A DNA stretch of 64,000 bases from Trichomonas vaginalis G3 (taxonomy: Eukaryota > Parabasalia > Trichomonadida > Trichomonadidae), in contig NC_067206.1 of the NCBI RefSeq assembly GCF_026262505.1, forward strand, positions 27,295,896-27,359,895, given 5' to 3'. This document shows positions 25,970 through 36,447 of this stretch, piece after piece. Each line of letters begins with the position of its first letter. The first letter of the stretch is position 1. The translations under genes and the position numbers were made by a program. The notes under the pieces were generated by a model. The model made no database searches. It saw nothing but the letters and a program-made list of their open reading frames with translations, and had not been told where the DNA came from.

Positions 25970-28096
25970 ATGTCCGATCAAGACATTCATCCATATAAAT
26001 ACAGTGAATTGCGAAGTATCTTGAAGTGTTACAATGATTTATATTATTCATTGTATCAGTTAAAAACCGAAAAAGAAGAAGAATTAATTTACAAAATGAT
26101 CAAGACAGAATTGATTGATTCAATGATTTGTCGTCCCCAAAATATTATAAAAGATATTTTAAATATCATTCCGTATAATAATCGCTATACAATGTCATAC
26201 TTGGAACTTGCCAAGCGTATTTTTGATAATTATAATGTTACAGAGGTTAAAAATATTGAAAATATTTCGAACATCCTATTTTATAAGGAATATGGAATTG
26301 AATTAGACAAAATTGATGATTTCAGGGAAACTAAATCAGGAAATCTCGATATTCATTCAAAAGATACAATTTACAGAGCAATTATGTATAATGACATAGA
26401 AAAATTCATTTCATTCACAGAAAGAGAAGGATTTGATAAAGATAAAAAACTGAAAAGTTTATTATATCCATACACATGCATTGGATATTCATTTCTTGAA
26501 TTATGTTGTTATCATGGAGCAGTTAATTGTTTCAAGTTTTTAAGAACAAAATTTGGCTCAGAAATAACTTATCAATGCCTTGAATTATCATTCTTAGGAG
26601 CAAATCGCGAGATCATGAGTGAATGTTTGAAATATCAGAAACCAAATAAAAAATGCATGAAATATGCAATCTTTTCACACAACATTGATTTTGTTACATT
26701 CTTGATGAATGAGTATAATATAGAGATTGATTTAGATTTTTGCAAACTTTATAATAATCTTGAATCATTTTTAGTTTATTTCGATCATACTAATCACATT
26801 AACGAATTATTTATTAATTCATCGATGTTCAACATTCCATCATTTTGCCAATATTTCCTTTCACATGGTGTTGATATCAATAAAAAAGATAAAGATGGAA
26901 ACACAGCTCTTCATGTTGCAGCAATTAATAATAGTAAAGAAACAGCCGAATTTCTTATTTCACATGGCGCAAATATCAATGAAAAAGATCAATATTATAA
27001 TAGACCGTCCGCTCTTCATAAAGCAGTAGAGTATGGTAGTAAAGAAATGGCCAAACTTCTTATTTTGTGTGGTGCAAATATCAATGAAAAAGATGAATAT
27101 GAAAACACTGCTCTTCATTATGCCACAATATATAATAGAAGAGAAACAGCCGAAGTTCTTATTTCCAATGGTGCAAATATCACTAAAAAAGATTATAATA
27201 GACAAACTGCTCTTCATAAAGCAGCAATAAATAATAGAAAGGAAATTGCCGAACTTCTTATTTCACATGGTGCAAATATCAATGAAAAAGATATATATAA
27301 GCAAACCGCTCTTCATATAGCGGCACAGAATAATAGTAAAGAAACAGTTGAAATTCTTGTTTCACATGGTGCAAGTATCAATGAAAAAGATAACGATGGA
27401 AATACCCCTCTTCATATTGCAGCGCATAATAATTATAAAGAAATAGCCAAACTTCTTATATCACATGGTGCAAATATCAATGAAAAAAATAAATTTGGAA
27501 TGACTACTCTTCATAATGCAGCAGAGTGTTATAATAAAGAAATGACAGAACTTCTTATTTCACATGGTGCAAATATCAATGAAAAAGATGAAAAAGGACA
27601 AACTGCTCTTCATATCGCAGCACGCATTAGTAAAGATGTGGCCGAACTTCTTATTTTACATGGTGCAAATATCAATGAAAAAGATGAATATGAAAACACT
27701 GCTCTTCATATTGCAGTGTTTAATGGATATAAAGATATAACCGGACTTCTTATTTCACATGGTGCAAATATCAATGAAAAAGATGAATATGGATATACCC
27801 CTCTTCATATTGCAGCCCACAATAATTATAAAGAAATAGCCAAATATCTTATTTCACATGGAGCCAATATCAATGAAAAAAATAAATTTGGAATGACCGC
27901 TCTTCACGAAGCAGCTCAGAAAAATAGTAAAGAAGTAGTTGAAATTCTTATTTCACATGGTGCAAATATCAATGAAATAGATAAAGAAGGACAAATTGCT
28001 TTTGATTTTGCAGCTCTTCACAATTATCATGAAATAATCTCACTTCTTATTTCAAATCGTGCTTTTTCTCCTATCCATACAAAGTTTAAATTTTAA
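25970..28096 (+). CDS. Ankyrin-repeat protein, 708 aa
   Basis: The frame is open from MSDQDIHPYKYSELRS. The first 290 residues are helical without ankyrin repeats, of the DUF3447-like kind common in trichomonad ankyrin proteins. About 12 ankyrin repeats follow, almost all ending SHGANINEKD. At DNA level they form a 99-bp tandem repeat with little divergence, which suggests recent homogenisation. It is a protein-binding scaffold; the partner is unknown. A decayed, inverted relative lies at 40515-41400. Confidence 0.88.
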   Translation: MSDQDIHPYKYSELRSILKCYNDLYYSLYQLKTEKEEELIYKMIKTELIDSMICRPQNIIKDILNIIPYNNRYTMSYLELAKRIFDNYNVTEVKNIENISNILFYKEYGIELDKIDDFRETKSGNLDIHSKDTIYRAIMYNDIEKFISFTEREGFDKDKKLKSLLYPYTCIGYSFLELCCYHGAVNCFKFLRTKFGSEITYQCLELSFLGANREIMSECLKYQKPNKKCMKYAIFSHNIDFVTFLMNEYNIEIDLDFCKLYNNLESFLVYFDHTNHINELFINSSMFNIPSFCQYFLSHGVDINKKDKDGNTALHVAAINNSKETAEFLISHGANINEKDQYYNRPSALHKAVEYGSKEMAKLLILCGANINEKDEYENTALHYATIYNRRETAEVLISNGANITKKDYNRQTALHKAAINNRKEIAELLISHGANINEKDIYKQTALHIAAQNNSKETVEILVSHGASINEKDNDGNTPLHIAAHNNYKEIAKLLISHGANINEKNKFGMTTLHNAAECYNKEMTELLISHGANINEKDEKGQTALHIAARISKDVAELLILHGANINEKDEYENTALHIAVFNGYKDITGLLISHGANINEKDEYGYTPLHIAAHNNYKEIAKYLISHGANINEKNKFGMTALHEAAQKNSKEVVEILISHGANINEIDKEGQIAFDFAALHNYHEIISLLISNRAFSPIHTKFKF

Positions 28097-28544
28097 TCTA
28101 TTTATAAATCAACAGTTATAAGATTTTTAACAGCACCAAGAATATTAGTACAATTTCGGGGTATTATTATTGTCGTCTGGCGGTTTTAGACGACAATGCG
28201 AATTTTCGAATAATAGAATTTTTAGCCAGATAAAGAGCTACTCCATATATCTTGCGAGTTTGCACACTATATATATAGATAGAATTGATGTTCTTCCTTT
28301 ATTTAGGTACCAAAACATACTTGTAAAATCGCTTTTTTAGAAGATAATGATAGTTTTGTCACTTTTCCCAGACGACAATAAAACATCTTTAATTATTTCC
28401 GAATGAGGCAGTTCATTTCCGAAAATATCTCACACTCATAGTCAAAATTTTGAATCAAAGTCAGATGGGCGTAAGAAAACACTTAATATTTTAAAATCAA
28501 GTTGATTAAATTTAATAATAAGCAAAATTCTATAATATTTTTTA
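28097..28544. repeat. Intergenic region with a 10-bp-stem hairpin
   Basis: ATTGTCGTCT and AGACGACAAT (28169-28197) form a perfect stem around a nine-base loop. AGACGACAAT occurs again at about 28369. The hairpin could be a 3'-end signal between two convergent genes. No coding sequence was seen. Confidence 0.55.
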
Positions 28545-29669
28545 TTAATTATGATTTGAAGCACCAGGAAGAGCTGCAGGGTCGAAAGTAACAGTTTTAG
28601 TCTTCTCTTCTTGTGTTTCTGTAGATTTTTCTTCCTCTTCAGTCTTCTTTTCTTCATCTGCCTTTTCTTCTTGTTCTTGTGGCTTTTCTTCTTCCTCTAT
28701 CTTCTTTTCTTCTGGTGTTTCTGTCTTATTTTCTTCTTCTGGCTTTTCTTCCTCTTCGAATTTGTATTCAATGTCAAGAGGGAAGTAAATATGGCGCATT
28801 CTATCATAAACAACAACATCTCTTCGTTCAAACACAACAAATATAATTCTATCCGTCTTTTCACGGTTATTTGGATCTTCTAAAAATTTTCGAACAACTT
28901 TCAGTGCAATTGGGGTTGCATTCTCTATTGGATAGCCGTAAATTCCTGTAGATATGCAGCATAAACCTACTGATCTGATTTTTTTGCCGTCTATGCAGCT
29001 TAATGTAGATTCGTAAGCTTCTTGTAGTTTATCAGGTTGTTCACCAATTGGTCCAACGGTATGTATGCAGTATTTAGCAGGAAGATTGTATCCAAGAGTA
29101 ACAGCGCACTTTCCTGTAGGGGTATATCCGATTTCTGAACATTCTCTTTCCATAGCTTCTCCTGCAGCACTGTGGAGCACTCCACAGATGCCACCACCTG
29201 GATAGAGATGAGAATTGGCCGCATTGACGACTGCGTCGCACTCTAATTTTACAGAATTTCCTCTCATCCAAAAAGAGATTTTCTCGTTGATTTCTGTATT
29301 AGGTTTGTATAAAGGTTCGAATTTTTCTGGTGGATTTGATTCAACAATCTCTGGGCCTTCTTTTGCCCATGTTGGTAATTTTTCAAGTGTCATGATGGTT
29401 GGATTAGTTGCTGATTTAAGTTCTTTTTCAGGACAATCTGGGATATGCAGTTTCCATTCTTTATTCTCATGTTCATCGTGAGATAATCCTTCTTCTTCCC
29501 CAAAATATTCTTCTTCATAAGAATTAGTTTCATTTTCATCTTCTTTTGGTTCTTTTTCGTCTTTGTTTTCTGTTTTTTCTTCGTGTTCCTCTTCTTCTTT
29601 CTGTTCTTTCTTTAAAAGTTCTTCAGACATCGAAAAATTTTTAGCCGGTTTTCCTGACCTAATAATCAT
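28545..29669 (-). CDS. Macrodomain protein (MacroD-type ADP-ribose hydrolase), 374 aa
   Basis: An acidic low-complexity N-terminus (residues 15-70) precedes a macrodomain at about 125-300. It has the ADP-ribose-binding DAVVNAAN (145-152), GGGICGVLHSAAG (158-170) and a later STGIYGYP loop, as in MacroD1/D2 enzymes that remove mono-ADP-ribose from proteins. A long Glu/Lys tail follows. A second in-frame ATG (MSEELL, 29630) could be the true start. A PARP gene lies 2.5 kb away, so writer and eraser of ADP-ribose marks are close together. Confidence 0.85.
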   Translation of the reverse strand: MIIRSGKPAKNFSMSEELLKKEQKEEEEHEEKTENKDEKEPKEDENETNSYEEEYFGEEEGLSHDEHENKEWKLHIPDCPEKELKSATNPTIMTLEKLPTWAKEGPEIVESNPPEKFEPLYKPNTEINEKISFWMRGNSVKLECDAVVNAANSHLYPGGGICGVLHSAAGEAMERECSEIGYTPTGKCAVTLGYNLPAKYCIHTVGPIGEQPDKLQEAYESTLSCIDGKKIRSVGLCCISTGIYGYPIENATPIALKVVRKFLEDPNNREKTDRIIFVVFERRDVVVYDRMRHIYFPLDIEYKFEEEEKPEEENKTETPEEKKIEEEEKPQEQEEKADEEKKTEEEEKSTETQEEKTKTVTFDPAALPGASNHN

Positions 29670-29765
29670 AAAATCTTAGATTGTCCTATGTAAAAATTAA
29701 TAGAGGCAAATTGTCTATTAATACAATAATTGAGGCAAAATATAACACTGAACATCAACCAATCA

Positions 29766-30941
29766 AATATTTTTGCAGAATGAAAAATTTGCCATCATTC
29801 CGAAGGTATATATTCTCAACAATGGAATTTCTTTATCAATGAAACTATTCAAAAAAAAAATACTGAAACATTCCAAATTCATTTGGTCAAAATTACTCCC
29901 AAAACCTTAGTAATCATTTCGGAACCATTTGAACACATTTCTGAGAGAGTTTCATACTTAATATCTTAAGTGGCAACTATATATGAAAAACCATTTTTCA
30001 TGTAATAAAAATAGTTGTTTATTCATTCTTCAATTCGAATTTGTTCTTGATGATAAAATTATTTTGCACCCGATCGATTTAGAAGATCGACGATCTTTCT
30101 GTAGTTGTCATTCTCGTATTGTTTTTCTTTTGCCAAATCAAGTGCTGTTTTTCCACCATTGTCTTTATCATTAAGATTGACACCAATTGAAACTAAATAT
30201 TCAACAACTTCAAAATGACCATTCTCTGCTGCCCAATGAAGTGAAGAACTGTTATAATCTGTTTTATCATTTTTATTACATCCACATTGAATAAGATATT
30301 TAACTACTTCAAGATGACCTTCTTGTGATGCAATAATTATTGGAGGGCATCCAGTATTTTCTCTTTCATTTGGATCAGCTCCAACTGAGAAAAGATATTT
30401 AACTGTTTCAAGATGGCCACTGCATGATGCAAGATAAATGCAACTTGCATTACAATTTGCTTTAGAGTTGACATCACAACCAATACTTTTCAAATATTTA
30501 ACTGTATCTAGTTGACCTTCTTGTGATGCTAGAAGAATTGGATTATATCCAAGTTTAGATCGCCAATTCTTGTTAAAACCAATTCCAATTAAATATTTTA
30601 CAATTTCAAGATGGCCATTGTATGATGCTAGAAGTAAACAATTATTTTCATTTTTAGTAACTGCATTTTTATCACAGCCTCCTTCAATAAGAGATTTTGT
30701 TAATTGTAAATCTCCTTTAACGCATGCATTAAGAAGTGGAGTCCATCCTTCTGGATTTTGAATTTCACTTAATCCAACTGCACATGAAATAGACATTTTC
30801 AATTTATCATCTTCTTCTGAAAGTTTTTTAAGGAAATTGTAAACTGCATCAAAATCTGAATTAGAGCATAATTCTAAAATCTTCCAAAAATCATTTTTGT
30901 ACTCGTTGATTTCTTTTTCCATTATTGACAACTTTGATTCG
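29766..30941 (-). repeat. Inverted duplication, arm 2
   Basis: This is the partner of 21759-22893. It ends inside the ankyrin gene, where the upstream coiled-coil sequence begins and homology to arm 1 stops. Arms 1 and 2 enclose about 6.9 kb with the HID1-like, ankyrin and macrodomain genes. Confidence 0.85.
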
Positions 30942-31318
30942 AGATTTTGAATATCGTTTTTTAATTTTGTCATTTCTTTGGAATTAGATTGATTTTTTCC
31001 ATTGTATTTCTCAAGGAAATCAATTAATGAGCGTGATGATTTGAGTTCGAAAAGATTGTTGTAGATTTGAAGAACGTTAATCGCATCTTCGAATGAATTA
31101 ACGATAACATTGCATTTCCGAGAAAGTTCATACAGTGTGGTTGTATTATATTTTGATTTGCCTTGAGAAAGAAGTTTTCCGAAATCGTTTGAATTAAGAT
31201 TTGTTTTTTCGAAAACTTGAGGAATGAATTCTTTATCAATCACATCATAAAAATTATCTCGATCAATATATGTCTGAACATTGTTCGCAATGTAGTTGAT
31301 ATCAAGAACAAGACTCAT
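30059..31318 (-). CDS. Ankyrin-repeat protein, 419 aa
   Basis: The N-terminal 105 residues (MSLVLDINYIANNVQTYIDR onward) are a helical domain typical of trichomonad ankyrin proteins. A coiled coil (about 110-145) and seven or so ankyrin repeats (about 180-415) follow. It is the intact parent of the ankyrin half of the chimera at 20277-22640. It is preceded by a run of T/A before the ATG. Confidence 0.88.
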   Translation of the reverse strand: MSLVLDINYIANNVQTYIDRDNFYDVIDKEFIPQVFEKTNLNSNDFGKLLSQGKSKYNTTTLYELSRKCNVIVNSFEDAINVLQIYNNLFELKSSRSLIDFLEKYNGKNQSNSKEMTKLKNDIQNLESKLSIMEKEINEYKNDFWKILELCSNSDFDAVYNFLKKLSEEDDKLKMSISCAVGLSEIQNPEGWTPLLNACVKGDLQLTKSLIEGGCDKNAVTKNENNCLLLASYNGHLEIVKYLIGIGFNKNWRSKLGYNPILLASQEGQLDTVKYLKSIGCDVNSKANCNASCIYLASCSGHLETVKYLFSVGADPNERENTGCPPIIIASQEGHLEVVKYLIQCGCNKNDKTDYNSSSLHWAAENGHFEVVEYLVSIGVNLNDKDNGGKTALDLAKEKQYENDNYRKIVDLLNRSGAK

Positions 31319-31410
31319 CTAAAAAAAAATCCCCTTTTTTCTGGAATAGAACCTTAAACATATAAAAATCGATATCCATCATGATTTTGACTAGTAGCTG
31401 ACTTTTTATG

Positions 31411-31850
31411 AGGATAATAATAATGTTAAGTACACACTTGATAAGAGTACTTTATACCTCGTTCCATCTGGAACAAAACAAGTTTCAATCCTCTCACAAA
31501 CTAAATATATCAGAGGAGAGTCAACAACATAATATGCATTTTACGACCGCAGAAACTCGATTTTATCGTTTTCTTTCTCATCCAACTCTCTACTCGAAGA
31601 GATTCGAGATTATGCATTTTTAGATTGCTCTCTTCTAACAGAAGTTGACCTCACACAGTGCAAACATCTAATACATATTGGAACACAATCATTTAAAGGA
31701 TGCTCTTGTGTCACAAGCATCAAACTTCCATCAAGTGTTTCAACACTTGGAAATGCAGCTTTCATGAACACGAGCATTTCCCAAATTGATCTTCCAACAT
31801 CGCTCACTAACATTCAGGTGTATTCCGCAAATATATCCACGGTGCTATAG
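31411..31850 (+). pseudogene. Fragment of a BspA-type LRR gene
   Basis: Broken frames read TEVDLTQCKHLIHIGTQSFK, then CSCVTSIKLPSSVSTLGNAA and SQIDLPTSLTNIQVYS, which are LRR_5 repeats. At least one stop and one shift (near 31535 and 31620) interrupt them, and there is no proper start or end. It lies just beyond the 5' end of the ankyrin gene at 30059-31318. Confidence 0.75.
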
Positions 31851-32184
31851 AATGAAACAAATCGGATTCAAAAGTATACAAAAGTGATGATAATTTTCAA
31901 AAAATCTAAGGTCGATAAAAAATTGAGGGTTTTTTAAAGCCGCCGTTTGAGAGGAAAATTGAGAACCTCGATGTATACTTTTTGACATTGTCAAAAACTT
32001 TGAAAGGACCAAAAAATTTTTAGTGTCAGAAAGTTTACAGATGTATACTTTCTGACGAACAGACCCTCAGAAAGTTCTCAAACTGCGGTTTTTAATTTCC
32101 GTACTTTTTTTTGGTGACCTTATATTTGAAATGTTGAAATAAATAATAGCAGTTATAAAATAGTAAAATAAACTTTATTATTCA
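31851..32184. other. AT-rich intergenic DNA
   Basis: It contains two related words, GATGTATACTTT(T/C)TGAC, at about 31970 and 32040. Nothing coding was seen. Confidence 0.5.
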
Positions 32185-33867
32185 TTAAAAATCATAACTT
32201 TTCTCTTTTTCATGTTCCATTACCTCTTTTTGTTTCTTTGCAGCTTCGACGTTCTTCTTTGCCTCATCTGCATAGTAGTTCAAGACGTCTGAGAGTGTTG
32301 GAATTTGTTTGAAGTCTTGACTCAAAGAATCATAAGAATTTGTCCTAACGTTAATGAACAAGAACCTTACAATGCATTCCTTTTCATTCTTAAGTGTATG
32401 GCAAAAGTTATCATGTTCCTTGAGGTTGCTGAAGTCTTTAATAACTTCGCATAAAGCAATCATGTTAAATTGGCGGTCAAGAGATGAAAACGTGTATCCA
32501 TTACTCGATCCCCTCATGTATCTAAGGGATGTTTCTATTTGTCTGGCAAAATAAATGCCTTCGCCGTATGCAGCTCCATTTGCCATTATATTTGACTTGG
32601 AGAGGTTCTTGAGGCCATTCCTGAGAATAGAGTACCATCTATCCGCTGCTGAACCATGCCAAAGGTAAAAACTGCCATATTGGTCCTTCAATTTTTTGAA
32701 TTCTTCTTCTCTTTCGGTACTTGAAATGAGAGTTAAGAATTGGAATTGAGCATTTATCTCTCTGATCCTTAATCCTTCGGGTAAAGCCAAAAAGTGGCTC
32801 TTATTTGTTAATAAAATCCATCTGATGAGATTGTAAGCGTCAACTCCAATGGATCTGCAAAGATCCGCATCTGTATCGAATCTGCCTAATGTATAAACGT
32901 CCGGAATTTTCTTAAAAATCTCTTTCATTTGAGATTCAGAAAATTTCGAAGGAGAAGGATTAAGGAAAGGGCCGATTGCTGTTGCAAAGACAGAGAAAAG
33001 TAGGTCTGCAACAATTGGATCACGTTTAATCTCTTGTAAAACGGTAGATCCGATTCCGATTTTTTCGAAAAGGTTTCTGCACGTTTCATCCTCGCAGATT
33101 GTGGGTTTGATTGTAGGTTCTTTAAGTTTCTTGCGGCAAATGCAGCAATGGTCGGTTAAATCTAAATATATATCTACAATTTCAAGGATGAGGTAAAGAA
33201 CTGGACAGCTGCTGTATGTTAATAATGGATTTGATAAGGAAGAAGTGGTGGAAATGTCTTGGGGAAGGATTCCTGTTCGAAGTAAATTTATAGCGTATTC
33301 TAGGTTTCCATCTACTTGCTCCAGGGCAGCATTGGCTTGGTTCTCTGTGAAACCAAGGTTTGTGATCTCTTTTACCATTGAATTATCATATCGTTTTTGG
33401 GAAGCGAGAAGAAATGGCTTTGATCTGTAGCAATCTTTGATTTTAAAGTTTGGGGAAAAGAATTTTTCCATTAAATCTCTGACTAAGGCAATACCTGCAA
33501 AATTTTTTCCGAAAATTGGATTTTCTACTTCGAAGGACCGCGGGCGCTGATGCCAATCAAAATTGTTTAATCCGATCTTGATTTTTAAAAGAATAGGAGA
33601 GTTGTTAAGGCAAAGAATACTTTGTAATGAAAGTGGAAGAACATTTGTCAACAAATTTATGGTTGTTACAGAGGTAATATCGCTATAGCTAACTTCATTA
33701 TATGGCCTAAATGCGTTATATGTGTTTAGGCCCATTTCAAACGCAGATTTAACTGGATCATAAGCACTTTCTGAAATAATAGGTATAAGTTCATCGGATG
33801 AGTCATCTTCTATTATTTCTTCCTCTTCTTCATATTCAACATATTCAACTTCTTCGTATTCAGTCAT
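32185..33867 (-). CDS. PARP-family mono-ADP-ribosyltransferase with UBA-like domain, 560 aa
   Basis: The start is the ATG of MTEYEEVEY at 33867, ten bases after TTCATTAATATT, which fits the trichomonad initiator. An acidic N-terminus is followed by a UBA-like segment (KEITNLGFTENQANAALEQ, about 165-200), a Cys cluster (CCICRKKL and CEDETC, about 240-270) and a PARP catalytic domain. The catalytic domain has YLWHGSAADRWYSILRNGL and GAAYGEGIYFA, the H-Y containing NAD+ site of the PARP6/8/16 group. It probably adds single ADP-ribose units. The UBA suggests a ubiquitin-linked substrate. Confidence 0.85.
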   Translation of the reverse strand: MTEYEEVEYVEYEEEEEIIEDDSSDELIPIISESAYDPVKSAFEMGLNTYNAFRPYNEVSYSDITSVTTINLLTNVLPLSLQSILCLNNSPILLKIKIGLNNFDWHQRPRSFEVENPIFGKNFAGIALVRDLMEKFFSPNFKIKDCYRSKPFLLASQKRYDNSMVKEITNLGFTENQANAALEQVDGNLEYAINLLRTGILPQDISTTSSLSNPLLTYSSCPVLYLILEIVDIYLDLTDHCCICRKKLKEPTIKPTICEDETCRNLFEKIGIGSTVLQEIKRDPIVADLLFSVFATAIGPFLNPSPSKFSESQMKEIFKKIPDVYTLGRFDTDADLCRSIGVDAYNLIRWILLTNKSHFLALPEGLRIREINAQFQFLTLISSTEREEEFKKLKDQYGSFYLWHGSAADRWYSILRNGLKNLSKSNIMANGAAYGEGIYFARQIETSLRYMRGSSNGYTFSSLDRQFNMIALCEVIKDFSNLKEHDNFCHTLKNEKECIVRFLFINVRTNSYDSLSQDFKQIPTLSDVLNYYADEAKKNVEAAKKQKEVMEHEKEKSYDF

Positions 33868-34096
33868 AAATATTAATGAAAAAAAAATTTTCAATAAAAT
33901 TTTGCCAGTTGAGAAATTTCCAATAAGCGGTTTTACAGCTCTGAATATTTACAATCAGTTGTTATGTGATGGAAGTAATATTACAAAATAAAAAAGCAAT
34001 AATTAAATTTCAATGGATAATACCCCCTTATTTTTCTCCAAATAGGGTGGAGAATTTAAATTTCATATGGCTATTTTATTTATTTAGTTCTTCTAA

Positions 34097-35698
34097 ATGT
34101 CTCATAGTGAAAGTTCTTCAATACCTCAGCAAGTATCTTCGGATCAAGAGCAGGAATTCAATGAATTACGTAGCGAACTTCAAGAAACAGTAAACATTGT
34201 AATTAAGAACAACTTTGCTCACTTTAAAACTGTAACAGATAATTTAGTTGTTCTCGATAATGAGTTCCAGATTAAGTCTCAAATAATCTTCCGTGCCTAT
34301 GATTTGCTGAAAAATAAACAGATTCCAGATAAAAAATTTAAAATTGTTTCAGATGGACTTGAACCGAATGATGCACAAGCTTTTAAATATGATAACATCA
34401 TTAGTCAAGTTGTAAGTGATAAAGGCGCAAATTGGTTGCTCGCTTTATGCAAAGAAAAAAGAGATAGAGATTACATGTTTCAGACATTTCTTCCGGCGTT
34501 ATTTGGAGGATATACAACAAAATCTCGTTGCCAGGCACGTAAAAAACTATTTGAAATCTTCAAATCTCAAGAGAATGTCAAAGATGAATATATCATTGAT
34601 TTGATTTTTTCATTTTTCTTTTGGGAGCCAGGATTCATCAAGAATCTCCATCTCTTTATTAAAAACAGCCAATTCGCGTGGAATAATCAAACAGAATGCG
34701 TCAAAACTGTATTATCTGCTTACGAAAAAGCTCTTTCATTCTGTTCATCGTACTTGCATGAAATATTGTCAATCTATATTGATGATGAACCAAAATACGT
34801 CGAAATATTGAAGAAAATGCTTTTCCTTTCTGTTGATTACCTTTTTCCATTTGATCCAATCTATGCCAGACTCAAAGAAAGTCCAGAAGGATTACGCAGT
34901 ATTTTAGAGATTGTTGATAATCTTAAAACATTCCTATCAGGAAGTGAAGGAGAAAATATTATAAATCAGAATGTCAAACTCGCTCTCAATGGTCTATCAA
35001 CTGCAATTTTTGATAGCAAAGTCACTGGAGATATCATTCTTTCGAGATACGATTTCGCTCTTATTGCAAAACTCAATGGTAAGAAACTTTTCGAAGAATG
35101 TTTGGAAGAGAAAAATATCTTCAAAAGCAAATGTGCATTAATTCATGTTCCAACAACGAAAGAATTCGGACCACAAATCGGAATTGAGAATTATTCTGAA
35201 AGTTGGAAAAGAATTTATATGGAATCCAGACAAAATAAGACTGATTTCTTAAAGTCTATCGATGGTTTGTACTATATCGAAGAAAAGCCAAATTGGAATA
35301 TGACCCATGTTTTTGATAATTTTTATATCAGAAAAAGAATATCCACAATTGAAAATGACACCGAAATGAAAAATTATAAAGAAGAATTGTCAAGAATCAT
35401 CAGTATAATTAAAAATTATAAGGATTTCGAACAGAAAAGATCTGTAGAAGCATATGATCATTTGAAATCGATTCAGTGTGATCAGGAATTTATTCTTACT
35501 TATTATAAGAATGCATTGTCGAATCTTTCAATAACTGCACGCTTATTCTTCTGCAAATATACAGGCTACAAAATGCGCAAGGAACCAAAAAGAATTGTGT
35601 TTGATTATAGAATGAGTGATCAAATAGGTAAAATCCAGGATTATGCCAATGATTACTATCTTTATCAAAAAGAAAAATTTGTCAAAGAGAAGAAATAA
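34097..35698 (+). CDS. Unrecognised helical host protein, 533 aa
   Basis: An intact frame begins MSHSESSSIPQQVSSDQEQE. It is Ser/Gln-rich at the start and then helical throughout, with no signal peptide or membrane span. Landmarks are LPALFGGYTTKSRCQARKKL (about residue 130) and a basic C-terminus. A GTPase-activator or VPS9-like role was considered but no diagnostic motif was found. Codon use matches the neighbouring host genes. Confidence 0.75.
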   Translation: MSHSESSSIPQQVSSDQEQEFNELRSELQETVNIVIKNNFAHFKTVTDNLVVLDNEFQIKSQIIFRAYDLLKNKQIPDKKFKIVSDGLEPNDAQAFKYDNIISQVVSDKGANWLLALCKEKRDRDYMFQTFLPALFGGYTTKSRCQARKKLFEIFKSQENVKDEYIIDLIFSFFFWEPGFIKNLHLFIKNSQFAWNNQTECVKTVLSAYEKALSFCSSYLHEILSIYIDDEPKYVEILKKMLFLSVDYLFPFDPIYARLKESPEGLRSILEIVDNLKTFLSGSEGENIINQNVKLALNGLSTAIFDSKVTGDIILSRYDFALIAKLNGKKLFEECLEEKNIFKSKCALIHVPTTKEFGPQIGIENYSESWKRIYMESRQNKTDFLKSIDGLYYIEEKPNWNMTHVFDNFYIRKRISTIENDTEMKNYKEELSRIISIIKNYKDFEQKRSVEAYDHLKSIQCDQEFILTYYKNALSNLSITARLFFCKYTGYKMRKEPKRIVFDYRMSDQIGKIQDYANDYYLYQKEKFVKEKK

Positions 35699-36447
35699 AT
35701 AAAACACAGTATTTTTCGACTATTTATTTTTGTGACCTAATAGTCTATCTATAAATAGAAAATTATGTTTGAGTAATCCTACATTCTGGGCAAACAAATT
35801 AAAGGAATTCCGCACGACTTTACTGTTAAACTTTTATAATATTCCAACTGATAATCTTTCTAGTGCATAAAGAATATAGAATCCAATGAAAATACTGAAG
35901 CTATTATAATGTGAGGAAAGTGTTTCCGATATTAATATATATGAATCTCCTTGTAATTCATCTCTTTGAATGTTCATGGATTTGATTATTGTGAAGAGAG
36001 CTACCTGGTATCATATACATTTTCCTTATAACCTGACTTCTATTATCAATTAGCTGAGTGATGTTGAGCTATTAGATTTAAGTGTGATCGATATTGTAAA
36101 TCCATCATTTTGTATTAGCGCGATTTTAAGTTGTACTGATAGTACAATTGAAATTTCTTTACTTTAAGATCTCTCATCAATAGTTAATTTGAATTTAACT
36201 GTAACATAGATACAATTATCGAAATATGAAGATTAATAATTCAAAATGTGCAAATGAATAAGAAATTACATTGTATTATGAGATAAAGAATTCGCTACAT
36301 AATTAAAAGCATTATATAACGTTTAAAGTAATTTATGGCATTATTTTTTAGGAATATCTAATGGTTGTTGATTTTGCTGCACTTCTATGATACATGTTAA
36401 GTTATTGTACTATATACAAGAAATAATGACTTAATGAGTAAACTAAA
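35699..36447. other. Long AT-rich intergenic region, no gene seen
   Basis: Only short frames occur on either strand. No repeat or RNA gene was recognised. Confidence 0.6.

Noticed and set aside
34097-35698. Ras-GAP or VPS9-type regulator
   Set aside because: Helical and of suitable size, but no arginine-finger or VPS9 signature could be identified.
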